Numbered from the stretch's first letter, positions 51,904 through 61,194 are shown. The stretch: DNA of 64,000 nucleotides from Buttiauxella massiliensis (GCF_902500225.1 NZ_LR722651.1:310001-374000), one strand, 5' to 3'. The notes: a model not told the origin generated them from the letters alone. Made by a program: numbers and translations.

Positions 51904-52016
51904 AATACACTTCCTTATATAGGGTAGATCGATATGCAACAGAATTCTACGCGTTGTGTATTATTATCGACCGCGCGTGATTTTTCTTTAGCAATTAATA
52001 AATAAAAGGGATTCAG

Positions 52017-52751
52017 CTATTTGATGAAATGTACTTTTTCAGCACCATAACAGTTTATAAAATTAACGGCACCCTTAGGTAGGTTAAGAAAACGAGCACC
52101 TGTAACATCACAATCCTCCAATACCAATGGGCGTTCAACAATGTTGCAATGTGAAAAAGTGGTATTTTTTAGATTGCAATTCATAAAGACTACGCGTTGT
52201 AAATTACACTTATTTATAACCGTGCTTTCGAATGAGGTGTTTTCAAAAAAGCAACTTCGTAGAACAGATGAATAGATGATCGCATTAACAATACCAGAGA
52301 AAGTAACCAGACCACGTAAGACGCAATCAACAAGCAATCCTTTAATAGAAAATTCCGACAAGCGCTCTCCAGTATTATCAATCGACCGAGATTCAACTCC
52401 ATCCAATTGCAATGAAATACCTGAACTTAGCCTTATAAAAGAATCTTGTAATACTCCATTTTTAATATGTAATTTTCCTTTTGAATTTAACACTGAGTTT
52501 TCGATGAAGTTTTCAAATAGTAAGAGGTCACCATCTATTTTAAACAATGAGTTTATTACCTTACCATTAAGTACCTCTATCCTCGAATGGCTACCATGGT
52601 CTCTATATATATCAATCAGACAGTTATTCAAATTGCACTTATTAATAAGTGAAATACCAATTAGATTATATGCAATTATTTTTTCATTTTTTAGAATGGC
52701 ATTATTGAAGGCGAAAGAAGTCGCCTCCCTGATAACTTGGGGGGTCAACAT
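52017..52751 (-). CDS. pentapeptide-repeat-like beta-helix protein
   Basis: 244 aa without signal peptide or TM helix. The second half repeats short strands of the A(N/D)LxN type (INKCNLQRVVFMNCNLKNTT, then FSHCNIVERPLVLEDCDVTG), which suggests a right-handed quadrilateral beta-helix; the first half is more degenerate. AGGAG lies 6 nt before the ATG at 52751. It is co-directional with the HNH gene 113 bp downstream and equally AT-rich. A terminator-like hairpin sits just before its ribosome-binding site. Function is unknown; nuclease immunity or DNA mimicry is speculative. Confidence 0.72.
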   Translation of the reverse strand: MLTPQVIREATSFAFNNAILKNEKIIAYNLIGISLINKCNLNNCLIDIYRDHGSHSRIEVLNGKVINSLFKIDGDLLLFENFIENSVLNSKGKLHIKNGVLQDSFIRLSSGISLQLDGVESRSIDNTGERLSEFSIKGLLVDCVLRGLVTFSGIVNAIIYSSVLRSCFFENTSFESTVINKCNLQRVVFMNCNLKNTTFSHCNIVERPLVLEDCDVTGARFLNLPKGAVNFINCYGAEKVHFIK

Positions 52752-52767
52752 GATAGCTCCTGGACGC

Positions 52768-52796
52768 AAAAAAAACCGCTAACAAAAGTAAGCGGT
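52768..52796 (-). terminator. terminator or attenuator in the leader of the pentapeptide-like gene
   Basis: Minus strand ACCGCT-TAC-TTTT-GTT-AGCGGT followed by eight T. The T run ends 17 bp before the start codon at 52751, on the coding strand. It either ends transcripts coming from yidE or attenuates the islet. Confidence 0.75.
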
Positions 52797-53038
52797 GACG
52801 ATAACGATGATGAGAACACTTGTCGGTTATAGCAAAAAAATCGATGGCACTACAATCGCTATTTCGTCCTATTATTTGCAAAATTGAAAATAAAAAAATC
52901 ATGTAATTCAATTAATTACATAAAAATCACACCATCAATGATTATGTTTATCACCCTGTAACAGCAAATGCGTAATCGGCGATAGCCATCTTCCAGCAAA
53001 AAACGTCATGGAGAAATGGCTGTCGCAATGAGTTAAAT

Positions 53039-54694
53039 TCACATCCAAAACAATACCGCCAATAGCTGCGGCGTAATAATGCGCAGGAACATTACCAGTG
53101 GATAAACAGTGGCATAAGAGAGTGCCGCCGCTCCACTGGTTGCGTGCAAGCCGTTGGCAAAAGCCAGCGCAGGGGGATCGGTCATTGAGCCTGCCAACAT
53201 TCCGCACAGTGTCAGATAATTCATTTTGGCGAGCAATCTTGCCAACAATCCAGTAACCAGCAATGGAATACCCGTAATCAGAATCCCGTAGCCAATCCAA
53301 CTCACTCCGTCTCCGTGCAGCAAAGTACTGACAAAATCACCGCCCGATTTCAATCCAACCACCGCCAGGAATAGCACAATTCCTAACTCGCGCAGCGCAA
53401 GATTCGCACTTGGCGGCATAAACCAATAGAGCTTGCCGATGCTGCCAATTCGCCCAAGAATGATCGCCATTATAAGCGGCCCACCTGCCAGCCCAAGACG
53501 TAGAGCCACAGGGAAACCAGGGATGAAAAGCGGGATGGAACCGAGCAACACCCCAAGACCAATGCCGATAAATACCGGAAGCATTTGTACCTGCTGGAGT
53601 TTCTGTTGCGCGTTACCGACTTCAGCGGCTACTGCTTCTATAGATTCCGGGCGACCCACCAGGTTCAGGATGTCACCAAATTGCAGGCTGGCATTGCTGC
53701 TTGCGACCAGTTCAATACCTGCACGATTCAGGCGCGAAATCACCACGTCATACTTTTGTTTTAAATGCAGATCGCGAATTTTCTTGCCGAGCACTTTCTC
53801 GTTAGTCACCACCACACGTTCAACGCGCAGGTCTGTGCCACGAGTCGAAAGCGAGGTATCCACCTGCTGGCCGATCACCAGCAATGCAGAGTGCAGATCT
53901 TTTTCCTGGCCGACGAGGTGGAGTAAATCTCCGGTTTGAATAACCGTGCCAGGCGCTGGCACCATCAGCAATTCCCCACGTTTCAAACGCGAACAAATAA
54001 TAGTGTCGCTATTAAGGACCGGCACTTCCTGAATAGGTAATCCGTTAAGGTTAGGGTTGGCAACACAGATATTCATGGTCTGGAGTTGCGCGTGGTTTTG
54101 CCCACTACTGTTATCAAAGCGTTGTGCTTCTTGATCGACATTAATTCTAAATGCCATGCGAATTAACCACATGGTCAGAAGAATCCCGCAAATACCGAAC
54201 GGATAAGCCATCGCGTAGCTCATCCCCATTTTATCGACCAACTCTGAAGGCGTGCCGAGGTCGGTCAAAATTTGCTGACCTGCACCTAACGCTGGAGTGT
54301 TAGTTACCGCTCCCGAGAAAACACCGAGCACCACAGGAAGCGGAACATCGAAGATTTTATGGACAAGTGCCGTGACCAGCGCACCAATCACTACAATCAG
54401 AAGAGCAAATAGATTAAGGCGTAAACCGGAAACGCGTAGCGAGGAGAAGAAGCCTGGCCCAACCTGAATACCAATGGTGTAGACGAAGAGGATCAAGCCG
54501 AATTCCTGAATGAAATGAAGCATATCTCCATTCAGGCTTACTCCAGCCTCACTAACGAAATGGCCAACAATAATCCCGCCAAACAGCACGCCACCGATAC
54601 CAAATCCGACACCGCGGATTTTGATATTGCCAATCCATAGGCCGACGACTGCGACCAGAGCCAACATACTGACAGTTAACGCTATTCCACTCAT
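53039..54694 (-). CDS. yidE: YidE, putative transporter (AspT-type with paired RCK_C domains)
   Basis: 551 aa: five or six N-terminal TM helices, two central TrkA-C/RCK_C domains (about residues 195-370, with [20 protein letters not shown]), then a second TM block containing [20 protein letters not shown] and [17 protein letters not shown]. This is the AAE (aspartate-alanine exchanger) layout. Substrate is unknown. The start [11 protein letters not shown] has AGGGA upstream and matches E. coli (553 aa). About 240 bp with no gene I trust separate its stop from the pentapeptide gene. Confidence 0.92.
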   Translation of the reverse strand: MSGIALTVSMLALVAVVGLWIGNIKIRGVGFGIGGVLFGGIIVGHFVSEAGVSLNGDMLHFIQEFGLILFVYTIGIQVGPGFFSSLRVSGLRLNLFALLIVVIGALVTALVHKIFDVPLPVVLGVFSGAVTNTPALGAGQQILTDLGTPSELVDKMGMSYAMAYPFGICGILLTMWLIRMAFRINVDQEAQRFDNSSGQNHAQLQTMNICVANPNLNGLPIQEVPVLNSDTIICSRLKRGELLMVPAPGTVIQTGDLLHLVGQEKDLHSALLVIGQQVDTSLSTRGTDLRVERVVVTNEKVLGKKIRDLHLKQKYDVVISRLNRAGIELVASSNASLQFGDILNLVGRPESIEAVAAEVGNAQQKLQQVQMLPVFIGIGLGVLLGSIPLFIPGFPVALRLGLAGGPLIMAIILGRIGSIGKLYWFMPPSANLALRELGIVLFLAVVGLKSGGDFVSTLLHGDGVSWIGYGILITGIPLLVTGLLARLLAKMNYLTLCGMLAGSMTDPPALAFANGLHATSGAAALSYATVYPLVMFLRIITPQLLAVLFWM

Positions 54695-54774
54695 CGAAGA
54701 TTTCCCTGTGAATAACATCATCGTTACAAGGGATTCTGGCAGAGAGGAGAGGGAGTTAATGGGGTGCAGAGCAC

Positions 54775-54801
54775 AAAAAAAGGCCCCATAAAATGGGGCC
54801 T
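54775..54801 (-). terminator. terminator of ibpAB
   Basis: Minus strand AGGCCCCAT, loop TTT, ATGGGGCCT followed by a run of T. It begins 18 bp beyond the ibpB stop. Confidence 0.92.
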
Positions 54802-54818
54802 AAAAGGGGATACTTAGT

Positions 54819-55247
54819 TTAGCTGTTGAGTGCCGGACGTTCGCTGATAGCAATGCGTTTTGGCGCAACGGCTTCAGGGATTTCACGCACCAGATCTATA
54901 TGCAGCAGACCGTTGGTAAAGGTCGCGCCAGATACTTTCATATATTCAGCAAGGGTAAAGCTCAGGTTAAATGGCTGAGTCACTAACCCTTGATGCAGCC
55001 AGGTTGGCTCTTTCTCAGGTTTAACCGGCGTCCCTTTCACATGCAGACGTGTACCTTCCAGTTCAATTTCGAGATCTTCCTGGCGGAACCCTGCCAGCGC
55101 AAGCGTAATGCGGTAATGATTGTCATCGCCTTTTTCAATGTTGTAAGGCGGGAATGACTGGCCTTCAGCGCTTGTTTGTAAAGCATTAGCCAGTTTGTCA
55201 AAACCGATCCATTGACGCAGCAGAGGTGATAAATCGTGATTACGCAT
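54819..55247 (-). CDS. ibpB: small heat-shock protein IbpB
   Basis: 142 aa alpha-crystallin-type holdase. The central alpha-crystallin domain (about 35-125) has [20 protein letters not shown] and the beta-strand end [16 protein letters not shown]; the C terminus carries the I-x-I anchor RIAISERP. It holds unfolding proteins for DnaK/ClpB together with IbpA. AAGGAGAAAACTT precedes the ATG; the longer upstream frame is not conserved. It is second in ibpAB, with its own thermometer-like leader. Confidence 0.96.
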   Translation of the reverse strand: MRNHDLSPLLRQWIGFDKLANALQTSAEGQSFPPYNIEKGDDNHYRITLALAGFRQEDLEIELEGTRLHVKGTPVKPEKEPTWLHQGLVTQPFNLSFTLAEYMKVSGATFTNGLLHIDLVREIPEAVAPKRIAISERPALNS

Positions 55248-55361
55248 AAGTTTTCTCCTTCTTTGAAGCGAGTTAAGTCTTACCAGTATGCGAACTGGTA
55301 TTGGCTCCCTATCGGCAAGCCAGCCTTTATTGTCTGGGCCACACAATGCGACCCGCTGAAA
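55248..55361 (-). promoter_or_regulatory. ibpB leader with ROSE-like RNA thermometer
   Basis: On the minus strand the last part reads CTCGCTTCAAAGAAGGAG before the ATG. The TCGCT segment can pair with the AAGGAG ribosome site, the UYGCU signature of ROSE thermometers. Another stem ACCAGT...ACTGGT precedes it. Confidence 0.6.
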
Positions 55362-55775
55362 TTAATTGATTTCGATACGGCGCGGTTTCATCGCTTCCGG
55401 AATCACGCGTTCCAGGTCGATATACAGCAGGCCGTTAACCAGGTTAGCACCACGGATGTGGATGTTTTCCGCTAACTGGAATTTGCGTTCGAAGTTGCGC
55501 TCAGCAATTCCCTGATAGAGATAAGTGCGTTCTGGTTGCGGATCTGCATGCGCGCCCTTAATAACGAGCAGGTTATCCTGGGCTGTAATGTCCAGCTCGC
55601 TTTCGGCGAAACCGGCAACAGCAATCGCAATGCGATAGTTATTTTCGTCAACTAATTCAACATTGTATGGAGGATAGCCGCCGTTGCTCTGGCTTTGGTT
55701 GTTTTCCAGCAGGTTAAACAGACGGTCAAAACCAATAGCTGAACGATAAAGCGGGGATAGGTCGAAATTACGCAT
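55362..55775 (-). CDS. ibpA: small heat-shock protein IbpA
   Basis: 137 aa alpha-crystallin-type chaperone. [20 protein letters not shown] opens the core domain, [15 protein letters not shown] closes it, and the C-terminal anchor PRRIEIN is an I-x-I motif. It forms mixed oligomers with IbpB on aggregates. A sigma-32-like promoter and a ROSE thermometer lie upstream. Confidence 0.97.
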   Translation of the reverse strand: MRNFDLSPLYRSAIGFDRLFNLLENNQSQSNGGYPPYNVELVDENNYRIAIAVAGFAESELDITAQDNLLVIKGAHADPQPERTYLYQGIAERNFERKFQLAENIHIRGANLVNGLLYIDLERVIPEAMKPRRIEIN

Positions 55776-55880
55776 ATATAAAAACTCCTGAAATCAGCGA
55801 GAATCAAACATTGCCTTCCATCATGGACAGGCTTCTAAAACCAAGTACCCTTACGGCGTACTTTTTCTGACTACATCTCT
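55776..55880 (-). promoter_or_regulatory. ibpA ROSE RNA thermometer (5' leader)
   Basis: The last leader hairpin on the minus strand reads TCTCGCTGATTTCAGGAG, with the conserved UCGCU (55796-55800) opposite the AGGAG ribosome site (55785-55789). Upstream stems include GTACGCCGTAAGGGTAC. ROSE elements melt on heat shock and release ibpA translation. Confidence 0.82.
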
Positions 55881-55910
55881 AAAATCTGTCCGTATTCACG
55901 CTTTTCAAGG
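55881..55910 (-). promoter_or_regulatory. sigma-32-like promoter of ibpAB
   Basis: Minus strand CCTTGAAA (-35, good match to CTTGAAA), 13-14 nt, then a weak -10 around GACAGATTT. It is the expected heat-shock promoter position about 100 nt before ibpA. Confidence 0.65.
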
Positions 55911-56091
55911 CCACAAAAGGAAATTTTTTGCGGCTTCTGCTGTCAGTACATAGACTGTCCTGGTAGTAAACAGGATTTATCTGCGATAGCCGCCACAGAG
56001 TGGCAAGAGCTATATATTAATTATCTGCATGGGTGATATAAACCAGAGCAGCCTGGCCGGAAATGGCCCCCAGAAACGATAAGCAACACTA

Positions 56092-56412
56092 ATGATGAAA
56101 AGCTATCTTCCAACATTAATTCTCGGCAGCGGATTGCTAACAGTCAGCGGATGTTCAAGTGTGATGACTCACACTGGTGGGCAAGAGGGATACTATCCAG
56201 GCACACGTGCTAGTTACGAAATGCTGGCCGATGGCGAGACAAGCTGGGGATACAAACCTTTTGTCGCGCTGGATATGCCGTTTACGGCAGTAATGGATAC
56301 CGTGTTGTTGCCGTGGGATATGTTCCGCACCGACAAGTCAATCAAATCTAAAGTAGAAGCAAGCGAGAAGCAGAATCTGGCAACCAATTCTGTGATCCCG
56401 CCTGTTCAGTAA
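56092..56412 (+). CDS. yidQ: YidQ, YceK/YidQ-family lipoprotein
   Basis: 106 aa. Signal peptide with lipobox VSGC (Cys21), then SSVMTHTGGQEGYYPGTRAS and LDMPFTAVMDTVLLPWD, the conserved YceK/YidQ (DUF1375) pattern. A probable outer-membrane lipoprotein of unknown function. It is divergent from ibpAB; two adjacent ATGs are possible starts. The 316-bp upstream gap holds the ibpA leader and promoter. Confidence 0.88.
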   Translation: MMKSYLPTLILGSGLLTVSGCSSVMTHTGGQEGYYPGTRASYEMLADGETSWGYKPFVALDMPFTAVMDTVLLPWDMFRTDKSIKSKVEASEKQNLATNSVIPPVQ

Positions 56413-57681
56413 TTAAAACCCTGTTTGCGTCATAAACAACTGACGGAATCCGTCCACATCCTGCATCCAGGCGATGTATTTGCTATCAGGTGAAAACACC
56501 ACCGCATCCGCTGAAGGCGCACAACTATCTGTTGCTGTAAGCGGCGTGATTTCACCATCGTTTAAATCGCACAATACAATCTGCCCATTCCTCACAAAGC
56601 CCAACGATTGCCCTGAGGGATGCCAGTTAAACGCCGACTGGATATCATCTTGCCCATCCGTAAGTTGGTGTGGCTGCCCACCGTTTGGCGAAATCAGATA
56701 CATTTGCACAATACCTGCATCATCGCGCATCAAGAACGCCAATAAACTGCCGTCCGGACTGCTTCGCACCCAATGCCTTGGCTGGGTGGCTAATCCTGGG
56801 TAACGCTGCTGATGAGTGAAAGTCAGACGTTTTTGCTCAATGCCCGCAGGTGGTGCAGGCAGCGAGGTTGGCGTTCCTTCAATTGGCTCGCAACCCGCCT
56901 GGAAATAAGCTTCTTTGTTTTCAGGCAAATCGACGATAAACAGCTCGGGTACTTTCTCGCCCTGGGCTGAAAGAGTATCGCCAATAAACGCCAGCGCCCA
57001 ACGTTGTTGGCAGCCATCAGGTTTAAAATAGCCATGGTTGCCCACCCAACCTTCTTCATAGGCACGATTTATTTCATCGCTTCCAGGCTGTGGTAATGGC
57101 GTAGTGCGGCTCACCAGCACGCAATAATGGCTACCATCATATTCCCGAGGATGCTGTTTAACAGGTGTCACCGGGCCGAATGGCAGAGCAATACCGACGT
57201 TACGCAGATCTTTTGCCGCATCATATTCATGCATCACATGGTCGTTATAGGTGAAGCTCACGCGTGCACCATCTGGGCTCCAGACGTGGACATGGCTGCC
57301 GCCACGCAAAGCGCCGGGGGTAAACGGTGGGGTAATATCCATTGCATCGAGATTGGTTGCGATACCGTTTTCGGCCACCACGCCACGGCGGTGATGGAAA
57401 TCGTAATGCCAGCTTTCGTCGGGGTTTTCCGGGCCGTGAATGAAGATATAGCGCTCGGGTTGCTGCGGGTTCACGGTCACCACGCCGACATGCGCGCCAT
57501 GCGATGCCTGATAGATCAGTTCCACTTCGCCAGTCATCACGTTAACCCTTTCAATCGTTTCACTGGTAAACGAGGCGCCAGAAGGGCGAACATCAAACAC
57601 CAACCACTGGCTATCTGGTGTCCAGGTGTTGATGTTAGTGAGTTGGTGGTTACGTGGTGCAAAGGTGAGTTGTTTGGTCAT
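56413..57681 (-). CDS. yidR: YidR, DUF3748 beta-propeller protein
   Basis: 422 aa. Repeated blades with TolB/WD-like signatures (WTPDSQWLVFDV, HVWSPDGARVSFTYND, RSSPDGSLLAFLM, FNWHPSGQSLGFVRNG, VFSPDSKYIAWM) indicate a beta-propeller. It corresponds to E. coli YidR, whose role is unproven. The propeller resembles that of oligogalacturonate lyases, but I see no basis to claim that activity. There is no signal peptide. It is convergent with yidQ, with no gap. Confidence 0.88.
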   Translation of the reverse strand: MTKQLTFAPRNHQLTNINTWTPDSQWLVFDVRPSGASFTSETIERVNVMTGEVELIYQASHGAHVGVVTVNPQQPERYIFIHGPENPDESWHYDFHHRRGVVAENGIATNLDAMDITPPFTPGALRGGSHVHVWSPDGARVSFTYNDHVMHEYDAAKDLRNVGIALPFGPVTPVKQHPREYDGSHYCVLVSRTTPLPQPGSDEINRAYEEGWVGNHGYFKPDGCQQRWALAFIGDTLSAQGEKVPELFIVDLPENKEAYFQAGCEPIEGTPTSLPAPPAGIEQKRLTFTHQQRYPGLATQPRHWVRSSPDGSLLAFLMRDDAGIVQMYLISPNGGQPHQLTDGQDDIQSAFNWHPSGQSLGFVRNGQIVLCDLNDGEITPLTATDSCAPSADAVVFSPDSKYIAWMQDVDGFRQLFMTQTGF

Positions 57682-58037
57682 GATTTACCCCGAGATATTG
57701 GACGCCTCAGGGTAAATCATTGATGGTTTTTATCCCACCCAAACCGCCAACAAAGTTAAACACTCCACAGCGCCGAGATACTGGGAAATATCTTCAATGA
57801 ACAGCATTCACGACCAAATGCTGTCTATCAGAAACGAACGGGGAAAATCAGTAGGAAACTGTTCGCAAAGGTGATAAAAGCCAAAATCCTGACCTCGGCA
57901 TGGTCGAGAAAATTAGTCATGAAAAGCCGATTTGCCGATGTGCCAGTGATACCGGACCTGTAATGCAGCGGTTCAGCCATTGAGTCTGGTTGACTCCCGC
58001 AGAGGCAACCAGACTGACAGAAACCACCACAACGTCA
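57682..58037. other. gene-free gap between yidR and yidA
   Basis: No credible ORF. E. coli K-12 carries cbrA, dgo and other genes in this interval, which are absent here. A 9-bp inverted repeat GTCTGGTTG...CAACCAGAC (57984-58014) lies 23 bp beyond the yidA stop; it lacks a T-tract but may mark the yidA transcript end. Confidence 0.6.
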
Positions 58038-58850
58038 TTAATTCAAAACAAACTTCTCAATCGCGTACGCAACGCCATCTTCAAGGTTTGATTTAGTAAC
58101 AAAGTTGCTGACTTCTTTCACTTTATCGATAGCGTTATCCATCGCAACACCGAGGCCAGCGTATTCCAGCATCGCGATGTCATTTTCCTGGTCGCCCAAC
58201 GTCATCACTTCTTCTTGTTTGATGCCGAGAGATTCAGCCAGCGCTTTTACGCCAGTACCTTTGTTGACTCGCTTATCGAGAATCTCAAGGAAATATGGCG
58301 AGCTTTTCAGCAACGTATAACGCTCATACACGTCGGCTGGAATTTTGGCGATCGCTTTATCCAAAATAGCCGGCTCATCGATCATCATCACTTTCAGATA
58401 CGCACCGTTTTTATCCATGTTTTCTGGCTCGCTGAACACCAGCGGGATATTGGCAATGAAGGATTCATGAACGGTGTAGTAGCTGATATCACGGTTCGCG
58501 GTGTATAGGGTGTGCCTGTCCAGCGCATGGAAGTGGGAACCGACTTCACGGGAAAGCTGTTCCAGATAGCGGTAGTCGTCGTAACTCAGCGCGGTTTGTG
58601 CCACGGTGCTGCCGTCGCTGGCCTTCTGCACTAACGCACCGTTATAGGTGATGCAGTAGTCATTCGGCTTATCCATATGCAGCTCGCGGAGATAGCTCTC
58701 AACACCTGCAAAAGGGCGTCCGGTACACAAAACAACATTTACACCGCGTTCGCGCGCGCTGGCGATAGCGGCTTTAACGGCTGGAGAAATGGTGTGGTCA
58801 GGCAGCAACAATGTGCCGTCCATATCAATAGCAATGAGTTTTATAGGCAT
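58038..58850 (-). CDS. yidA: sugar phosphatase YidA (HAD, Cof type)
   Basis: 270 aa HAD-superfamily IIB phosphatase. Motif I is DMDGTLLLPD (nucleophile D9), motif II is the Thr in LCTGR, motif III is the Lys in NKGTGVKAL, and motif IV is GDQENDIAM. It dephosphorylates sugar phosphates such as alpha-glucose-1-phosphate in E. coli. It is followed downstream by yidR in the same orientation. Confidence 0.95.
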   Translation of the reverse strand: MPIKLIAIDMDGTLLLPDHTISPAVKAAIASARERGVNVVLCTGRPFAGVESYLRELHMDKPNDYCITYNGALVQKASDGSTVAQTALSYDDYRYLEQLSREVGSHFHALDRHTLYTANRDISYYTVHESFIANIPLVFSEPENMDKNGAYLKVMMIDEPAILDKAIAKIPADVYERYTLLKSSPYFLEILDKRVNKGTGVKALAESLGIKQEEVMTLGDQENDIAMLEYAGLGVAMDNAIDKVKEVSNFVTKSNLEDGVAYAIEKFVLN

Positions 58851-58945
58851 AGGATTTTCTGAGGTAATGAGTTTATCTCATGCTAACGCGATTAAGCTCG
58901 CAAAAATAGCGCTACGTTACGGGTGAAAAAGGTCCGTTTTTTGGA

Positions 58946-58976
58946 TGAAAAAACGCCACCCGAAGAAAGTGGCGTT
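58946..58976 (-). terminator. terminator downstream of yidB
   Basis: Minus strand AACGCCAC, 9-nt loop, GTGGCGTT then TTTTC. It lies just past the ERIC element that follows yidB. Confidence 0.78.
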
Positions 58977-59102
58977 GATACCCAAAATAATTCGAGTTGC
59001 AGAAAAGGCGGCAAGCACGACAATCCCAATGAGCTTACCCAAGCAAGTGATTTAGGTGAGCGTGTGCAGCCAACGCATCTGCGGCTTGAAGTATGACGGG
59101 TC
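58977..59102. repeat. ERIC repeat (full length)
   Basis: 126 bp starting GATACCCAAAATAATTCGAG and ending GCTTGAAGTATGACGGGTC, with the central core GAGCTTACCCAAGCAAGTGA and GGTGAGCGTGTGCAGCC. This is a close match to the ERIC/IRU consensus. Its edge touches the yidB stop codon, so it lies in the 3' UTR of yidB. Confidence 0.9.
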
Positions 59103-59492
59103 TTAGCTGAAGAATTTATCCTTTAGCATATGGAAGCCTTTGGTCAGCAAATCTTCGTCGTGAGCGACTTCACCTGCAGGCGATAAAGTATCGACGATTT
59201 TCGGGAACTGCTCAGCCAGCAGTTGCGATGCGCTTCCCACATCAATCCCGAGTTTTTCAGCCAGACCGCTGATTGCTGGTGTGCCCAGCACATCTTGGAT
59301 TTGCTCTGGGCTAACGCTTTGATTATGCGCGCCGCTCAGCCAGGAGGTGACAACATCAGAGAAACCCTTTTCGCGAAACTGCTCAAGAATTGCCTGAATG
59401 CCGCCTTGTTCATTAATCCATGTAAGGATGACTTTGAATTTACCTGCATCGCCACCCCCCATCATGCCAGTAACTTGATCGAATAAACCCAT
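59103..59492 (-). CDS. yidB: YidB, DUF937 protein
   Basis: 129 aa. N terminus MGLFDQVTGMMGG and central ILEQFREKGFSDVVTSWLSG then QIQDVLGTPAISGLAEKLG follow the DUF937 pattern of E. coli YidB (132 aa). It is predicted cytosolic and helical; function is unknown. GAGGA lies 8 nt before the ATG; a longer frame by six codons is less likely. Confidence 0.9.
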   Translation of the reverse strand: MGLFDQVTGMMGGGDAGKFKVILTWINEQGGIQAILEQFREKGFSDVVTSWLSGAHNQSVSPEQIQDVLGTPAISGLAEKLGIDVGSASQLLAEQFPKIVDTLSPAGEVAHDEDLLTKGFHMLKDKFFS

Positions 59493-59626
59493 GACCGTGT
59501 CCTCTTGCAATCACGAAGTGTGCAATAGAAGTGTAGTCACTTCCGACCAATAACCGCCTTTTAAACCTAAAAAATCATTGCTGGGTCAAAACGGTTTGTC
59601 TATCGGCTGTTATCTTTTCAGGCTCA

Positions 59627-60814
59627 CTAATTATAATCAGCGATAACTTCAACAACCGCATTTGCCGGCCCTGGCTGTACTTCACCTTCAGTACGTATAT
59701 AACGGGCGGCCATATTCACCGTCATATTGTTCGTTGAACCAATCGGAAAATTTGCCGTGGCCCGCTGAATAGGGGTATTGAATATAACGGGTTGAGCCGG
59801 GGTGAGTGCCGCTGATTGCGCAGCCACAGTTCCCCAGGCAAGCTGAACGCCGTATCCTTCAGCGCCACCGCTGTTAAGCTTCATGATCCCTCGAACGCTA
59901 TCAAATATTTCCGTACGCGGTACAACAGTAAGATTGACATTCTGGTTAAAGACCGTAACCCCAGTTCGCGACGTTACAGTATTGTTGCCGGTATTTACGT
60001 TTCCCGTTCGGCCATAGCCCATCGCCGGCGGGCATTTCAACGTGAAACTGGCATCCTTCCATGGTGAAGGTGCCCCTCTGCTTGCTCCCTGTGGGGTTCC
60101 CTCTAAAGTGACATTATAAGTGCCCATTGGAACGTTGATATTATTAAAACTACAGGTACCGGTTGAAAGAGTAATATTCCCTGAAATAACTGCCGAGTTT
60201 GTGGTAAAGGTATTGCTGATCAAATTAGGGCCATTATTAGGGGTGCTACCCCAGCTATCCGAACCACTAACCGGCTGATAAGCCTGTACCACATTAAAGC
60301 CATCAAAATTTATAACATTACCGGGGTTTGCTGCGCCCGGTAATTTCCACAACGCAACTCTAATATAGAACTGGCCACCTGGACCCATCCCCCCCGTATA
60401 GCTTCTCCAGGGATTTTGATAGTCACCAAGTGGCCCCTTTGCCTGATCTAAATTATAAAATTACAGACCAAACCCGGTGCCAGGTATCGGGAATATCCAG
60501 TTACCACTTGCGCTATCTCTGACAGGTTCTGATCCCGCAGGCGGGACGACATATTGAAGATAATTAGCTACCACATTGGGTGAGCATGACGTGATTCGAC
60601 TGGACCATCCCCATACAAATCCACTCCAGGTATAAAGAAGTTTGTACTGAGAGGGGTTGCCGGGCGCGGTGAGAGAATCCTGCGAGGTATTGTAGGGCAG
60701 CAACTGATTTGCTATGGGTGAAGACCCGCTGTTTACACAATTGATTACTGCTGCTGAGGCTGAAAAATTACAGCAAAGATAAACGAATAACAGTAAACAA
60801 TTTAGTTTATGCAT
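59627..60814 (-). pseudogene. fimbrial adhesin gene interrupted by one in-frame TAA
   Basis: Two parts lie in the same frame. The first 117 codons (60814-60464) begin with a signal peptide (MHKLNCLLLFVYLCCNFSAS, cleavage ASA-AVINC) and end ...IPGTGFGL. TAA follows at 60461-60463. The frame then continues FYNLDQAKGPLGDYQNPWRS, GQFYIRVALWKLP and a FimH-type pilin domain ending NAVVEVIADYN. Without the stop it would be about 395 aa: N-terminal lectin-like domain plus C-terminal pilin domain. No usher, chaperone or major pilin gene is nearby. AAAGGC precedes the ATG. Recent nonsense loss or a sequencing error is possible. Confidence 0.85.
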
Positions 60815-61158
60815 AACTCAGCCTTTTATATCATTGTCAGTATGTAAACAGGTAGCTGTAGTGGTTAATAACGTTTATTTGTTTATGGATAGAACAACAA
60901 CATTAATAATTTAATTTAATTTAACATGGAGGGTCTAAAATAAATTTATATTGAAGTAAGACTAGTATATTTACTCACATATGCACTACAATAAAATAAC
61001 CACATATGAATAAAAACCATTTTATCACAGGATAAAATTCACAGGCGTAAAAACTATTTATTTTAAGATAATGCTGTAAACAAAATTCTCTAAATAAATA
61101 GAGAGTGCTGGCAAGTCATTTATTTAAATATATAAAAGAAGCAGTGAAGGGGAAAAAA
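60815..61158. other. AT-rich gene-free stretch between the adhesin and gyrB
   Basis: About 340 bp of markedly AT-rich DNA with many TAT and AAT runs and no supported ORF. It includes the adhesin promoter region and, with the adhesin gene, looks like an insertion between yidB and gyrB, which lie next to each other in E. coli. Confidence 0.6.
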
Positions 61159-61185
61159 CCTCTTCCCCGAAAGTGGGAGAAGAGG
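61151..61185 (-). terminator. terminator of gyrB
   Basis: Minus strand CCTCTTCTCCC, short loop, GGGGAAGAGG followed by six T. It begins 10 bp after the gyrB stop. Confidence 0.9.
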
Positions 61186-61194
61186 CTAATACGA

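Noticed and set aside
52935-53038. Short C-terminal reading frame after yidE (ending GDKHNH)
   Set aside because: A possible 24-residue peptide (from MTFFAGRW) has no convincing ribosome site and I know no family, so I leave it out of the gene list.
56413-57681. Oligogalacturonate lyase for the beta-propeller protein
   Set aside because: The propeller fold is similar, but position next to yidQ and overall sequence fit YidR (DUF3748). I could not identify the metal-binding histidines needed to claim a lyase.
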